Shown: positions 7,494 to 17,330, counted from the first letter of the stretch. The stretch: DNA of 64,000 nucleotides from Streptomyces sp. 7-21 (GCF_016741785.1 NZ_JAERRL010000002.1:364585-428584), one strand, 5' to 3'. Program-made: numbers and translations. Notes: a model not told the origin generated them from the letters alone.

Positions 7494-8831
7494 GTGGTCA
7501 CTAGCACTAAGCGTTCGCATGACCGGCGCATGTACGTCCTCGACACCAGCGTCCTGCTCGCCGACCCGTCGGCTCTCACCCGGTTCGACGAGCACGAGGT
7601 GGTGCTCCCGGTCGTCGTCATCTCCGAGCTTGAGGCCAAGCGCCATCACCCCGAACTCGGCTACTTCGCCCGCCAGGCGCTGCGCCGCCTCGACGAGTAC
7701 CGGGTCCGGCACGGACGGCTGGACACCCCCCTGCCGATCGGCGAACTCGGCGGCACGCTCCGCGTCGAGCTGAACCACTCCGACCCCGCGATCCTGCCGG
7801 CCACCATGCGCGGCGAGCGCGGCCATCTCGCGGACAATGACTCGCGGATCCTGGCCGTGGCCCGCAACCTCCAGGCCGAGGGGCACGACGTCACCGTCGT
7901 CTCCAAGGATTTGCCGCTGCGCATCAAGGCGTCGTCGGTCGGGCTCGCGGCTGAGGAGTACCGGGCCGAGCTGGCCATCACGGACGCGGACGGCTGGACC
8001 GGCATGGTGGACCTCACGCTGCCGGGCGAGGCCGTCGACGAACTGTTCGCGTCCGAAACGGTGTATGACGAGAAGGCCGCGGAGCTGCCGGTGCACACCG
8101 GTCTGGTGATCTCCTCCGAGCGCGGGAGCGCGCTGGGGCGTGTGACGGCGGACGGCAGGATCCGGCTGGTGCGGGGCGACCGCGAGGCGTTCGGCATCCA
8201 CGGCCGCAGCGCCGAGCAGCGCATCGCGCTCGACCTGCTGCTCGACCCGGAGGTGGGCATCGTCTCGCTCGGCGGCAGGGCGGGCACCGGCAAGTCGGCG
8301 CTGGCGCTGTGCGCGGGGCTGGAGGCGGTCCTGGAGCGGCGGCAGCACCGCAAGGTGGTCGTGTTCCGGCCGCTGTACGCGGTGGGCGGCCAGGACCTGG
8401 GGTACCTGCCGGGCACCGAGGCCGAGAAGATGAACCCGTGGGCGCAGGCGGTCTTCGACACGCTGTCGGCCGTGACGACGAACGAGGTCATCGAGGAAGT
8501 CGTGGCGCGCGACATGCTCGAGGTGCTGCCGCTGACGCACATCCGGGGCCGGTCGCTGCACGACGCGTTCGTCATCGTGGATGAGGCGCAGTCGCTGGAG
8601 CGGAACGTGCTGCTCACCGTGCTGTCGCGGATCGGGCAGGACTCCCGGGTGGTGCTCACCCATGACGTGGCGCAGCGGGACAATCTCCGCGTCGGCCGGT
8701 ACGACGGTGTGGTCGCGGTGGTGGAACGGCTCAAGGGGCATCCGCTGTTCGCGCACGTGACTCTCACGCGCTCCGAGCGTTCGCCGATCGCCGCGCTCGT
8801 CACCGAAATGCTGGAAGACGGGCGCATTTAG
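7494..8831 (+). CDS. PhoH family protein with N-terminal PIN domain (PhoH2 type)
   Basis: A 445-residue fusion of a PIN ribonuclease domain and a PhoH ATPase. The GTG start at 7494 gives the usual Val-Thr-Ser-Thr-Lys leader; ATG 7530 is an alternative. The PIN domain starts with Tyr-Val-Leu-Asp-Thr-Ser-Val-Leu (acidic Asp17) and contains an Ala-Asp-Asn-Asp-Ser-Arg-Ile metal site. The PhoH half has a Walker A Gly-Gly-Arg-Ala-Gly-Thr-Gly-Lys-Ser near residues 260-268 and a Walker B Phe-Val-Ile-Val-Asp-Glu-Ala-Gln near 359-366. Such proteins are ATP-dependent RNA helicase/RNases in mycobacteria. The gene is monocistronic, closed by a strong hairpin. Confidence 0.93.
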   Translation: MVTSTKRSHDRRMYVLDTSVLLADPSALTRFDEHEVVLPVVVISELEAKRHHPELGYFARQALRRLDEYRVRHGRLDTPLPIGELGGTLRVELNHSDPAILPATMRGERGHLADNDSRILAVARNLQAEGHDVTVVSKDLPLRIKASSVGLAAEEYRAELAITDADGWTGMVDLTLPGEAVDELFASETVYDEKAAELPVHTGLVISSERGSALGRVTADGRIRLVRGDREAFGIHGRSAEQRIALDLLLDPEVGIVSLGGRAGTGKSALALCAGLEAVLERRQHRKVVVFRPLYAVGGQDLGYLPGTEAEKMNPWAQAVFDTLSAVTTNEVIEEVVARDMLEVLPLTHIRGRSLHDAFVIVDEAQSLERNVLLTVLSRIGQDSRVVLTHDVAQRDNLRVGRYDGVVAVVERLKGHPLFAHVTLTRSERSPIAALVTEMLEDGRI

Positions 8832-8851
8832 CGCGAGTCCGGAACGAAACG

Positions 8852-8880
8852 GGCGCCGGGGTGGCTATCGCCCCGGCGCC
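8852..8880 (+). terminator. Terminator hairpin after phoH-like gene
   Basis: A perfect 10-bp GC stem (8852-8861 with 8871-8880) with a 9-base loop begins 20 bases after the PhoH stop codon. Confidence 0.85.
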
Positions 8881-9267
8881 GTGCCGTTGTGTCCGGCGTT
8901 GGCGCTGGCAGACGCCATGGAGCGGCAACTTGGCGTGACGGCAAGGCCAAACCTCATGTGAGCTTTCCCACATGGAGTGGAATTGCCTCGTGCTGGTTCC
9001 GTCGGGCAATGTGTGCGTCTGTCAGGCCCCGCATGCGGCAGGACAGCCCCCCAAGGGCACCGCACCACACGGAGCTTCACCGCTCCACAACTGAACAGCC
9101 GCTCGCCGCATGCCGCCCGAACTACCACGCGGGCCTCGCGTACCGATGCGCGGGGAAACCCGAACGGGCCAGTGCCTCCCGTGACAAGTCACCGTGGGGA
9201 GGCCCGTGTCTGGGGCACGAACGCGCCCGCGCGGCAGTCGTAGCGGGCGATGTCGGAAGGAAACCGT
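8881..9267 (+). promoter_or_regulatory. Long structured leader of the lytic transglycosylase gene
   Basis: Nearly 390 bases lie between the phoH terminator and the transglycosylase start. The last 120 bases contain a Cys-Gly-rich-type GC motif, GCGGGGAAACCCG, at 9149-9161 and a nested hairpin (arms 9174-9180 and 9197-9203). Streptomyces wall-hydrolase genes often carry c-di-AMP (ydaO/yuaA) riboswitches, and this leader has a loosely similar GCGGGGAA segment. I cannot align the downstream GGGGTGAA and CCGAA..CAGCT blocks with confidence. A structured leader is likely; the riboswitch class is open. Confidence 0.3.
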
Positions 9268-9984
9268 GTGACCGGGATGTCGGTCCGTGGATTCGCGGTG
9301 GCGTCCGCCACCGCGGTGACCACCGTCGGCGCGGCCATGGGCGTCGCCTCGGGAGACGAGCGCGGCCAGGGCACCAGCACCGACGAACTTGAGGTCGTCG
9401 CGGCGGACGAGACGCTTCTCGCCGAGATACCCGCTGGCACGAACGCCCAGCTGCACACCACATCGCTCACCCAGCAGGCCGAAGAGCAGTCTCTCGCCGC
9501 CGAGGCGGACACGCTCCGCCAGGCGCAGGAGGCCGCGCGTATCCAGGCCGCTCGGGACGCCCAGGAGCGCAAGGAGGCCGAGGAGGAAGAGCGCGAGCGT
9601 CAGCGCCAGGCCGAGGAAGCGGCCGCCGCGGCGGCCGAGGCCGCCTCCGCATCGACGGCGGACTCCTCCAGCTTCCCCGTCCAGTCCTCGTACTCGGTCG
9701 CCGAAGTGCAGGCCATGGCACAGCAGATGGTGCCGGCCGACCAGTTCCAGTGCTTCTCGAACATCGTGGACCACGAGAGCGGCTGGGACTACACGGCGAC
9801 CAACCCCTCCAGCGGCGCGTACGGTCTCATGCAGGCCCTGCCCGGGTCGAAGATGGCCTCGGCGGGCGCCGACTGGCAGACCAACCCGGCCACTCAGATC
9901 GAGTGGGGGCTGAGCTACATGAACGACCGTTACGGCAGCCCGTGCGGCGCCTGGGAGTTCTGGCAGGCCAACGGCTGGTACTGA
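9268..9984 (+). CDS. Secreted lytic transglycosylase (SLT domain)
   Basis: A 238-residue protein starting at GTG 9268, six bases after GAAGGA; an upstream ATG at 9250 is less well placed. A signal peptide covers about residues 1-32. It is followed by a long Glu/Ala/Gln/Arg-rich coiled coil (about 75-130), a Ser/Thr linker and a C-terminal SLT-type domain. The catalytic Glu is in Asp-His-Glu-Ser-Gly-Trp-Asp near residue 170, followed by the Ser-Gly-Ala-Tyr-Gly-Leu-Met-Gln motif typical of the fold. It would cleave glycan strands of peptidoglycan during growth or germination. It has its own leader and a strong terminator, so it is a single-gene unit. Confidence 0.9.
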   Translation: MTGMSVRGFAVASATAVTTVGAAMGVASGDERGQGTSTDELEVVAADETLLAEIPAGTNAQLHTTSLTQQAEEQSLAAEADTLRQAQEAARIQAARDAQERKEAEEEERERQRQAEEAAAAAAEAASASTADSSSFPVQSSYSVAEVQAMAQQMVPADQFQCFSNIVDHESGWDYTATNPSSGAYGLMQALPGSKMASAGADWQTNPATQIEWGLSYMNDRYGSPCGAWEFWQANGWY

Positions 9985-10024
9985 CGGCCGCCAGCCCCGG
10001 CGGGTCAACCCGCCCGCGAGCGAT

Positions 10025-10058
10025 GACGTCCCCGTGCCCGGAAGGGCATGGGGACGTC
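10025..10058 (+). terminator. Terminator hairpin after transglycosylase
   Basis: A 15-bp stem (10025-10039 with 10044-10058, one G-T pair) has a GGAA tetraloop and is followed by a short T run. It is the strongest intrinsic terminator in the window. Confidence 0.9.
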
Positions 10059-10141
10059 GTTTGCCGCCCGGGGTGAGGCCCGGCGCGGTAACGTCGTTCC
10101 CTGCACCGCGGCGTCAGTGATTCGGGGGCGGAGGGAAACGA

Positions 10142-11623
10142 ATGGCACGACTGAGCCGGCTCACCGCCGGCCTGGGCCGGCTGGTTTCACGGGCGACGAG
10201 CTTCCGTGCGCACGCCCAGCGTGAGCAGGAGCGGCTCGAACGCGAGGCGGGGGAGCGGGGCGTGGCGGAAGCGGCGGCCCCGTCCGGCGGGCCGGCCCCG
10301 GGGCCGCACGAGAGCGCCCGGGCCAGGGCCCGGGAGGCGGTGCTGGGTACCGCGCACGACGCGGGCGGCACGGGCGCCGCGGGGAGCGGGGGAGTGCCGC
10401 CGGGGCCGCCGGCGGACCGCGCCGCGGGTGAGCGCCCGGAGCCGGCCGCGGTCATCCCCTGGGGGGTGCGGGTAGCGGCCGAGGCGGGCTGGCGCGTGCT
10501 GGTGCTCGCGGCCGTCGTGTGGGTGCTGCTGCAGATCGTCAGCGCCATCAGCCTGCTCGTCTTCGCGTTCACGGCGGGGCTGCTGATCACGGCGCTGCTC
10601 CAGCCGTTCGTGGGATGGCTCAAGCGCATGGGCTTCAGCCGGGGCGCGGCCACCGCGGTGACGGCCTTCGGCGGCTTCGCCGTGATGGGCCTGATCGGGT
10701 GGTTCGTGGTCTGGCAGGTGATAGAAAACAGCGACCACCTCGCCGACCAGGTGCAGGACGGCGTGGAGCGCGTCCGGGACTTTATCCTGGAGCTGCCGTT
10801 CGACATCACCGAGGAGAACCTCGACGAGTGGGTCGAGAGCATCAACGGCTGGATCAACGACAACCGCGACACCCTGACGTCGGCGGGCCTTGAGGCCACC
10901 AACTACGTCGTCGAGTTCTTCACCGGCGCCGGTATCACGCTGTTCGTCGTGCTGTTCCTGCTGTACGACGGGCAGGGCGTGTGGCAGTGGTTCCTGCGCC
11001 TGGTGCCGGCCGTGGCGCGCCCGGGCGTGGCCGGAGCCGGGCCGCGGGCGTGGATCACGCTCACCGGCTACGTGCGCGGGACGGTGATAGTGGCCCTCAT
11101 CGACGCCATCGGCATCGGCATCGGCCTGTTCATCATCGACGTGCCCATGGCGGTGCCGCTGGCGGTCATCGTCTTCGTCGCCTCGTTCGTGCCGCTCGTC
11201 GGCGCGATCGTGTCCGGGGCGCTGGCCGTGGTCGTCGCGGTGGTCACCAACGGCGTGATGGACGCGGTGCTGGTGCTCGGCGTGGTGCTGCTGGTGCAGC
11301 AGATCGAGGGCCACATCCTCCAGCCGTTCATCCTGGGCCGGATGGTCCGCGTCCACCCGCTGGCCGTGGTGCTGGGCGTGGCGGCGGGCTCGATGCTGGC
11401 GGGCATCCCCGGCGCCATCGTGGCGGTGCCGCTGATCGCCGTGACGAACACGGTGGTCGGCTACCTGCGGGCCTACCAGGAGGAGTCGCTGCGGCGCACC
11501 GGGGTCCCGGCGGGGGCGACGGTCGCCGAGCTGGCCCCCACCGCGCCGCCCGCGACCCGGCCGGACCCGGGAACCCCCGGCCCCGGGGACGAGGGGCCGG
11601 GCCTGAGCGAGGGCCGCTCCTGA
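10142..11623 (+). CDS. AI-2E (PerM/YdiK) family membrane transporter
   Basis: A 493-residue protein with ATG 10142 behind CGGAGGGAAA. The first ~105 residues are a charged, Pro/Gly/Ala-rich cytoplasmic extension. Two hydrophobic segments follow, then a soluble helical insert (about 195-255), then at least five membrane segments including the conserved Phe-Val-Pro-Leu-Val-Gly (about 353-358) and the Gln-Gln-Ile-Glu-Gly-His-Ile-Leu-Gln-Pro loop (about 386-395) of the AI-2E/UPF0118 family. The C-terminal tail is Pro-rich. Family members export autoinducer-2 or act as ion antiporters; the substrate here is unknown. It converges on the alpha/beta-hydrolase gene 30 bases downstream. Confidence 0.9.
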   Translation: MARLSRLTAGLGRLVSRATSFRAHAQREQERLEREAGERGVAEAAAPSGGPAPGPHESARARAREAVLGTAHDAGGTGAAGSGGVPPGPPADRAAGERPEPAAVIPWGVRVAAEAGWRVLVLAAVVWVLLQIVSAISLLVFAFTAGLLITALLQPFVGWLKRMGFSRGAATAVTAFGGFAVMGLIGWFVVWQVIENSDHLADQVQDGVERVRDFILELPFDITEENLDEWVESINGWINDNRDTLTSAGLEATNYVVEFFTGAGITLFVVLFLLYDGQGVWQWFLRLVPAVARPGVAGAGPRAWITLTGYVRGTVIVALIDAIGIGIGLFIIDVPMAVPLAVIVFVASFVPLVGAIVSGALAVVVAVVTNGVMDAVLVLGVVLLVQQIEGHILQPFILGRMVRVHPLAVVLGVAAGSMLAGIPGAIVAVPLIAVTNTVVGYLRAYQEESLRRTGVPAGATVAELAPTAPPATRPDPGTPGPGDEGPGLSEGRS

Positions 11624-11653
11624 CCCCTGGCCGCCCGGGACGCCGCGCGCCGG

Positions 11654-13516
11654 TCACCCCGCCCAGCCGTGGCGGGGCGGGTGGCGGATCTCCAGCAGCC
11701 AGCTCAGCCGCTCGGTGTCGGTGTCCGTCCAGCCCTCGGGCGGGGCGATGGCCGCCCAGGCGGCGACCGGGTTGGAGCCGTAGCGGTGCCCGTGCGGCGC
11801 GGGAGCGCCGTAGGAGACGGCCATGTCGACCGTGGTCTGCCAGAAGGTGACGAACGGGAACCAGTCGATCGCCGAGGTCACGTCCGGCCCCAGCGGCTCG
11901 TGGAGCCACTCCGGGCGCTGGAACAGCAGGTCGGGTGACCACCACACGACCGGGTCCGAGGCGTTCTGGAGGTAGACGATCCGCGGCTCCTCCCAGGGCT
12001 TGCCCTGGGGGATGTCCAGGTCGTCCTCGGGGAACTGCGCGAACCGGACGTGCCGCCCCTCGTCGTAGACCGGGCGCCACACCGGGCTGCCCTCGTCCCG
12101 GTTCTCGGTCAGCTCGGTGTGGAGCGGGCTGAAGTCCGGCGGCCCGATCAGCAGGGCGCCGTCGGTGCGCTCGATCATGTCGTCCAGGCCGTCGAAGGCC
12201 GCTTCTATGGCCGCTACCGACAGGCTCTCGCCGAAGACCAGGAGCGTGGGCCGCTCGTCCTCCGGCTCCTGGAGCCACCGCTCGTAGATCGCGTCGAACA
12301 GCGCCGTGGTGGCGATGCCCGCCTCGTTGCGGTCCACCATGAACGACGCCCAGCTGGGCATGTACGAGTACTGCATGGTGGCGATCGCCGTGTCGCCGCC
12401 GTACATGTACTCCAGCGCCTCGACGGTGGTCGGGTTGACCCAGCCGGTGCCGGTGGTGCCGGTGACGGCCAGCACCTCCCGCTCGAACGCGCCGGTGCGC
12501 TCCAGCTCGCGGACTGCCAGCTCAGCGCCGTCCTCGTAGTCCTCGTAGGCAGCGCGGCCGACGTACACGCGGATCGGGTCGAGCGCGTCCTCCCCGGTGA
12601 AGCCGGAGATCTCGGTGTCGGAGGGGACCGTTCCGGTGAACGTGCGGCCCTTGTTGCCCAGGTCCTCCCAGGCCACCAGCGAGTCCGGGCTGCCGGAGAC
12701 CAGCGGCGAGTACGGGCGGAGCACCCCCGGGTCGGTGCTGCGGTCCTTGGCGGCCGCGATCCGGTCGGCGATCTCCAGCACGCCCCGGTCCCACACCACG
12801 TCGCGGGTGCCGATGGCCACGATCGTGGTGGACATCGCCAGTCCCAGCGCCACCGCGACCGGCCAGGGCATGATGCGGTTGAGCAGCCGCGTCAGCACCC
12901 GGGTCAGGAGCCGGACCGAGCGGGCGGTCACCAGCAGCAGCACGAGCACCGCCAGCGAGATCAGCGCGATCATCAGCGAGTGCCAGGTGAGCGTCGGCGG
13001 CAGCTCCTGGAGCCGCCGCAGCTCCCGCTGCATGTCCGCGCTCTGGCCGAGCATGATGCCGACCGCCCACGGCAGCACCAGCAGGTACACCAGCCAGCAG
13101 CGGGCCCGGACGCGCTCCGAGGGCCGCCAGGGCGCCAGCAGCCGGTACAGCCAGCTGGCGAGGGCGCCGAGCCCGTAGCCTATGGCGGCCGTGATGCCGC
13201 CGACGACGCCCTGGTAGTACCAGGGGCGCGGCACCAGCGAGGGCGTGAGCGACAGCCAGAAGAAGAACGTGGCGACGAGGCAGGCTGTCAGGTCGGGCCA
13301 GCGCCGCACGATCCAGTTGTCGTGGGGCCGCTCCCAGTACGGCTTGCGGGCCAGGGCGGCGGCACGGGCCCCGGCGGCGCGGGCGGCTGAGCGCAGGGCG
13401 GCGCTCGGCGCGGGCCGGGCCGGGCTGCCCGAGGCGGGCGCGGGGGCCGACCGGGCGGCCGGAGCGGTGGGTGAGGCGGCTGCCTGCTTATCCACGGGCC
13501 GTCGCCCTCCCCGCAT
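11654..13516 (-). CDS. Membrane-anchored alpha/beta-hydrolase family protein
   Basis: A 620-residue protein. After a low-complexity Ala/Pro start of about 70 residues come four membrane segments (roughly 85-235), with the conserved Leu-Thr-Pro-Ser-Leu-Val-Pro-Arg motif after the first. The C-terminal ~330 residues are an alpha/beta-hydrolase domain with Phe-Gly-Glu-Ser-Leu-Ser as nucleophile elbow near residue 430. This two-part layout is that of actinobacterial Abhydrolase_9 proteins (PF10081-type). Substrate is unknown; a lipid or envelope ester is a reasonable guess. The start used is the most upstream ATG, and an internal start near the first membrane segment is possible. Confidence 0.85.
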   Translation of the reverse strand: MRGGRRPVDKQAAASPTAPAARSAPAPASGSPARPAPSAALRSAARAAGARAAALARKPYWERPHDNWIVRRWPDLTACLVATFFFWLSLTPSLVPRPWYYQGVVGGITAAIGYGLGALASWLYRLLAPWRPSERVRARCWLVYLLVLPWAVGIMLGQSADMQRELRRLQELPPTLTWHSLMIALISLAVLVLLLVTARSVRLLTRVLTRLLNRIMPWPVAVALGLAMSTTIVAIGTRDVVWDRGVLEIADRIAAAKDRSTDPGVLRPYSPLVSGSPDSLVAWEDLGNKGRTFTGTVPSDTEISGFTGEDALDPIRVYVGRAAYEDYEDGAELAVRELERTGAFEREVLAVTGTTGTGWVNPTTVEALEYMYGGDTAIATMQYSYMPSWASFMVDRNEAGIATTALFDAIYERWLQEPEDERPTLLVFGESLSVAAIEAAFDGLDDMIERTDGALLIGPPDFSPLHTELTENRDEGSPVWRPVYDEGRHVRFAQFPEDDLDIPQGKPWEEPRIVYLQNASDPVVWWSPDLLFQRPEWLHEPLGPDVTSAIDWFPFVTFWQTTVDMAVSYGAPAPHGHRYGSNPVAAWAAIAPPEGWTDTDTERLSWLLEIRHPPRHGWAG

Positions 13517-13746
13517 GACCCACGCCAGTCATCAGCCCTCCTGTGCGTTCCTCTGCGTTCGCTAGGAGACCAGACGCAGCGATTGTCAGCAGCGTTGCCT
13601 GGTGACGGCCCGGCGGTGGCCCTCGGCCGCCTGCCTCCCGTCTCACGGTACGGGGTGATCCGGTCACGGGCGCGGGGCTTGTCCGAACCGTTGCGGCGGT
13701 GACGCCTTGGCGTGCTCACCGGGGCCGTTCCGCTCCTCACCTCGGC

Positions 13747-13778
13747 TATACACCGTGTTTATACACGGCGTGTATAGT
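13747..13778 (+). promoter_or_regulatory. PadR operator overlapping a leaderless promoter
   Basis: TATACAC (13747-13753) is repeated directly at 13760-13766 and inverted as GTGTATA at 13770-13776. A nested CCGTGT/ACACGG dyad lies between them. The last half-site contains the -10 box TATAGT (13773-13778), seven bases before the ATG of the padR gene. Binding here would block RNA polymerase, so autorepression of the padR-ABC operon is the natural reading. Confidence 0.75.
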
Positions 13779-13785
13779 GCTCGGC

Positions 13786-14310
13786 ATGTCCATCAGCCAT
13801 ACCCTCCTGGGGCTGCTGGAGGCCGGGCCCAGACACGGCTACGACCTCAAGCGCGCCTTCGACGCTCACTTCGGGCACGACCGGCCGCTGCACTACGGCC
13901 AGGTCTACGCCACGCTCTCGCGCCACCTGAAGAACGGCCTCGTGGAGGTGGAGGGCACCGAACCCGGCGGCGGCCCGGAGCGCAAGCGCTACGCCATCAC
14001 CGACGCCGGCATCACCGACGTCGAGCGCTGGCTGTCCCAGCCCGAGAAGCCCGAGCCCTACCTGACCTCCACGCTCTACGCGAAGGTCGTCCTCTCCCTC
14101 CTCACCGGCCGGGACGCCGCCGCACTCCTGGACACCCAGCGCGCCGCGCACCTGCGCACCATGCGCGAGCTGACCCGGCGCAAGCGCGAGGGTGACCTCG
14201 CCGACCAGCTCATCTGTGACCACGCTCTCTTCCACCTCGAGGCCGACCTGCGGTGGCTGGAGCTGACCGCCGCCCGCCTCGACCGGCTCGCCTCGGAGGT
14301 GACCAAGTAA
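13786..14310 (+). CDS. PadR family transcriptional regulator
   Basis: A 174-residue regulator. The N-terminal winged helix is typical of PadR (Leu-Leu-Gly-Leu-Leu-Glu then His-Gly-Tyr-Asp-Leu-Lys, and the wing with Glu-Arg-Lys-Arg-Tyr-Ala-Ile-Thr-Asp-Ala-Gly). The helical C-terminal dimerization domain covers about residues 90-174. No ribosome binding site precedes ATG 13786; the -10 box lies seven bases upstream, so a leaderless mRNA is expected. Its stop overlaps the ABC ATPase start (TAATG). PadR regulators next to ABC exporters usually repress them until a toxic compound binds. Confidence 0.93.
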   Translation: MSISHTLLGLLEAGPRHGYDLKRAFDAHFGHDRPLHYGQVYATLSRHLKNGLVEVEGTEPGGGPERKRYAITDAGITDVERWLSQPEKPEPYLTSTLYAKVVLSLLTGRDAAALLDTQRAAHLRTMRELTRRKREGDLADQLICDHALFHLEADLRWLELTAARLDRLASEVTK

Positions 14311-14984
14311 TGCCGCTGCTGACCGCCACCGGACTGCGTAAGACCTACGGCGCCACGCCCGCCCTCGCCGGCGCCGACTTCGCCATCGACGCCGGCGAGA
14401 TCGTCGCCGTCATGGGCCCCTCGGGCTCGGGCAAGTCGACCCTGCTGCACTGCCTGGCCGGGATCGTCCCGCCCGACGAGGGCACCGTGATCTACGACGG
14501 CCGCGACGTCTCGGCCCTCTCCGACGCCGCACGCAGCGAGCTGCGCCGCACCCAGTTCGGCTTCGTCTTCCAGTTCGGCCAGCTCGTCCCCGAGCTGACC
14601 TGCGTGGAGAACGTCGCGCTGCCGCTGCGCCTGACCGGCACCAGCCGCCGCGAGGCCGAGGCCAGGGCCACCGCGTGGCTGGAGCGCCTGGAGGTGGACG
14701 ACGTGCGCCACCACCGCCCCGGCCAGATCTCCGGCGGCCAGGGCCAGCGCGTCGCCGTCGCCCGCGCCCTGGTCACCCGGCCCCGTGTCCTGTTCGCCGA
14801 CGAGCCGACCGGCGCGCTGGACTCCCTCAACGGCGAACGCGTCATGGGCCTGTTCACCGACGCCGCCCGCGAGACCGGCGCCGCCGTCGTCCTCGTCACC
14901 CACGAGTCCCGCGTCGCCGCCTACTCCGACCGCGAGGTCGTCGTCCGCGACGGCCGGGCCCGGGACATGCAGGGGGTGGCGTGA
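14310..14984 (+). CDS. ABC transporter ATP-binding protein (LolD/MacB type)
   Basis: A 224-residue ATPase starting at ATG 14310 within the padR stop codon. Walker A Gly-Pro-Ser-Gly-Ser-Gly-Lys-Ser-Thr is at 36-44, the Q-loop follows as Phe-Gln-Phe-Gly-Gln, the signature is Ile-Ser-Gly-Gly-Gln-Gly-Gln-Arg, and the Walker B reads Val-Leu-Phe-Ala-Asp-Glu-Pro-Thr-Gly-Ala-Leu-Asp. The H-loop is Val-Thr-His-Glu. The signature and the FtsX-type partner place it in the LolD/MacB group, which drives mechanotransmission rather than classical transport. It overlaps the permease gene by GTGA. Confidence 0.95.
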   Translation: MPLLTATGLRKTYGATPALAGADFAIDAGEIVAVMGPSGSGKSTLLHCLAGIVPPDEGTVIYDGRDVSALSDAARSELRRTQFGFVFQFGQLVPELTCVENVALPLRLTGTSRREAEARATAWLERLEVDDVRHHRPGQISGGQGQRVAVARALVTRPRVLFADEPTGALDSLNGERVMGLFTDAARETGAAVVLVTHESRVAAYSDREVVVRDGRARDMQGVA

Positions 14985-17284
14985 GCACGCTGGCTACCTG
15001 GGCGCGCGACCTGCGCCTCGGCGCCCGCTTCGCCCTCGCCGGGGGGCGGTCCGGCTGGGTCCGCACCGCGCTGACCGCCCTCGGCACCGCGCTCGGTGTC
15101 ACGGTGCTGCTGCTCGCCGCTTCGCTGCCGAACGCCCTCACCGCCGGCGAACAGCGCGAGGACGCCCGGTGGCCCGTCTGCTTCAATGACTTCGTCACCT
15201 GCGAGGAGACGGAGCCGGGACCCGACACCGTCCTGTTCCGGCAGGAGACCACCTTCTACGGCGACGACCAGATCAGCGGCATGACCGTCAGCCCCGACGC
15301 CGGAGCCGGGACGACCGCTCCGCCGCCACCCGGTCTCGACGCCTACCCCGGTCCCGGCGAGATGGTGGTGTCCCCGGCGCTCGGCCGGCTGCTGGACTCC
15401 CCTGAGGGCGAGCTGCTCGCCGAGCGCCTCGACTACGAGCGCGCCGGCGTCATCGGTGACGAGGGCCTGCGCGGGCCGATGGAGCTGTACTTCTACCTCG
15501 GCTCCGACGACCTCTCCCTGGACGAGTCCGGCACCTTCCGCACCCAGGGCTTCGGCGGCGCGCTTAACGACGAGGGAGAGGTGCGGCCGGAGCTGCTGCT
15601 GCTCGCCCTGGTGGCGTGTGTGGTGCTGCTGGCGCCGGTCCTCGTCTTCCTCGCCGCCGCGGCCCGCGTCGGCGGCGAGCGCCGCGACCGCAGGCTCGCC
15701 GCGCTCCGCCTGGTCGGCGCCGACATCGCGACGGCCCGCCGCATCGCCGCGGGGGAGACGCTGGCCGGCACCCTCCTGGGCCTCGCGCTCGGCGCCGGCG
15801 GCTACCTGCTGCTGCGGCAGGCGGCCAACTCGGTCACCATCGGCAGCTACAGCGCGTACCCCTCGGACGTCACGCCCTCGCTGCCGCTCGCCGTCCTTAT
15901 CTTCGTGGCCGTGCCGGTGCTGGCGGTCGCCGTCACGCTCGTCGCGCTGCGCGGGGTGGCCATCCAGCCGCTCGGTGTGGTGCGCGCCGCCGGGGACCGC
16001 CGCCGGCGGCTCACCTGGCGGCTCGTGCCCGGCGCGGTCGGCCTGCTGCTCATCGGGCACATCGCCAGCCAGGGCGGCGAGGCCGTGCGCCAGCGCCTCG
16101 GCCAGGTGGAGACCGTCGCGGGCATCCTGCTGCTGCTCGTGGCCGTCACGATCCTGCTGCCGTGGCTCGTCGAGCGCGTCGTCGGCTCCCTCGGCGGGGG
16201 TCCGGTGTCCTGGCAGCTCGCCGCGCGCCGGCTCCAGCTCAGCAGCGGCAGCGCGGCCCGTGCCGTCAGCGGCATCACCATCGCCGTGGCCGGTGCCACC
16301 GCGCTGTACATGGTGTTCGCCGGTGTGCGCACGGTGGAGACCGCCGACGCCGTGGCGGACGGCGGTTTCCAGGCGAAGGTCTCCGTCTATGACGACGCCG
16401 CGACGGCCAGGCAGGAGGCCGCTCAGTTCACGGCGGCTCCCGGCGTGACCGACGCGATCACCCTGGTCAACGGCTACGGCGAACTGGACGGCGATTACGT
16501 CTCCGTCGTGGTCGGCGACTGCGACGCGCTGCGCGCCCTGGCGCGGACCGGCGACTGCGCCGACGGTGACGTCTTCCTCTCCGGCGCCGTCGCCGCCTCC
16601 CCCGGCGGCCAGATCCGCTTCACCGACGGCGACGGCAGCACCTGGACCGTGCCGGAGGGCGCACGCAGCGTCGAGTCGCAGCCCACCGACGCCGGCACCT
16701 GGTACGGCAGCAGCGTCCTGGCCACCCCCGGCACGCTCGACCCGGCCCGGTTCGGCGACGGCGCCGAGACGGCCGCCTACCTGGTCACCGACCCCGCCCA
16801 GCCGCACACCCTCGAGCAGCTCCGCACTCTCGAGTGGGACAGTGAGCGGGACGTCACTGTCTCGACGGTGGGCAGCGACGGCACCTCGTCGCAGTTCCGG
16901 ACCCTGAGCAGCGCCCTGGTCGTCGGGGCGTGCGGCATCATGGCGCTGATGGGCGCGAGCCTGCTGCTGTCGCTGGTCGAGCAGCTGCGCGAGCGCAAGC
17001 GCCAGCTCGCCGTCCTCGTCGCCTACGGCACCCCGCGCTCGGCGCTGGGCCTGTCCGTGCTGTGGCAGACCGCCATACCCGTCGTGCTCGGGCTCGTGCT
17101 CGCCTCCGCCGTGGGCACCGCCCTGGGCGCGGTGCTGACGAATCTGGTGAACGTGCCGGTCGACGACTGGTTCTCGTTCCTGCCGATGGCCGGCGCCGGC
17201 GTCGCCGTGATCGCCGCGATGACGCTGGCCAGCATGCCGCTGCTGTGGCGCCTGACCCGGCCCGACGGCCTGCGGACCGAGTGA
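14981..17284 (+). CDS. FtsX-like ABC permease
   Basis: A 767-residue permease starting at GTG 14981 inside the ATPase stop. One membrane segment near residues 25-45 is followed by an extracellular domain (about 50-195). Three membrane segments then form the first FtsX unit (about 200-330), with two more near 345-415. A second extracellular domain lies at about 450-630, and the final three segments form the second FtsX unit (about 645-760). Duplicated FtsX permeases with one ATPase are typical of actinobacterial drug or peptide resistance exporters. Control by the upstream PadR is expected. Confidence 0.93.
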   Translation: MSTLATWARDLRLGARFALAGGRSGWVRTALTALGTALGVTVLLLAASLPNALTAGEQREDARWPVCFNDFVTCEETEPGPDTVLFRQETTFYGDDQISGMTVSPDAGAGTTAPPPPGLDAYPGPGEMVVSPALGRLLDSPEGELLAERLDYERAGVIGDEGLRGPMELYFYLGSDDLSLDESGTFRTQGFGGALNDEGEVRPELLLLALVACVVLLAPVLVFLAAAARVGGERRDRRLAALRLVGADIATARRIAAGETLAGTLLGLALGAGGYLLLRQAANSVTIGSYSAYPSDVTPSLPLAVLIFVAVPVLAVAVTLVALRGVAIQPLGVVRAAGDRRRRLTWRLVPGAVGLLLIGHIASQGGEAVRQRLGQVETVAGILLLLVAVTILLPWLVERVVGSLGGGPVSWQLAARRLQLSSGSAARAVSGITIAVAGATALYMVFAGVRTVETADAVADGGFQAKVSVYDDAATARQEAAQFTAAPGVTDAITLVNGYGELDGDYVSVVVGDCDALRALARTGDCADGDVFLSGAVAASPGGQIRFTDGDGSTWTVPEGARSVESQPTDAGTWYGSSVLATPGTLDPARFGDGAETAAYLVTDPAQPHTLEQLRTLEWDSERDVTVSTVGSDGTSSQFRTLSSALVVGACGIMALMGASLLLSLVEQLRERKRQLAVLVAYGTPRSALGLSVLWQTAIPVVLGLVLASAVGTALGAVLTNLVNVPVDDWFSFLPMAGAGVAVIAAMTLASMPLLWRLTRPDGLRTE

Positions 17285-17292
17285 CGCCCCCG

Positions 17293-17324
17293 CCCCCCGT
17301 GCGGCCCGAGGGCCGCGCGGGGGG
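17293..17324 (+). terminator. Terminator hairpin after the ABC operon
   Basis: A 14-bp GC-rich stem (17293-17306 with 17311-17324, one G-T pair) starts 9 bases after the permease stop. It sits directly upstream of the fumC promoter. Confidence 0.8.
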
Positions 17325-17330
17325 CTCGGG

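Noticed and set aside
8881..9267. Definite c-di-AMP (ydaO/yuaA) riboswitch
   Set aside because: Only one block (GCGGGGAA) resembles the consensus; the GGGGTGAA and CCGAA..CAGCT blocks are not evident. Kept only as an unspecified structured leader.
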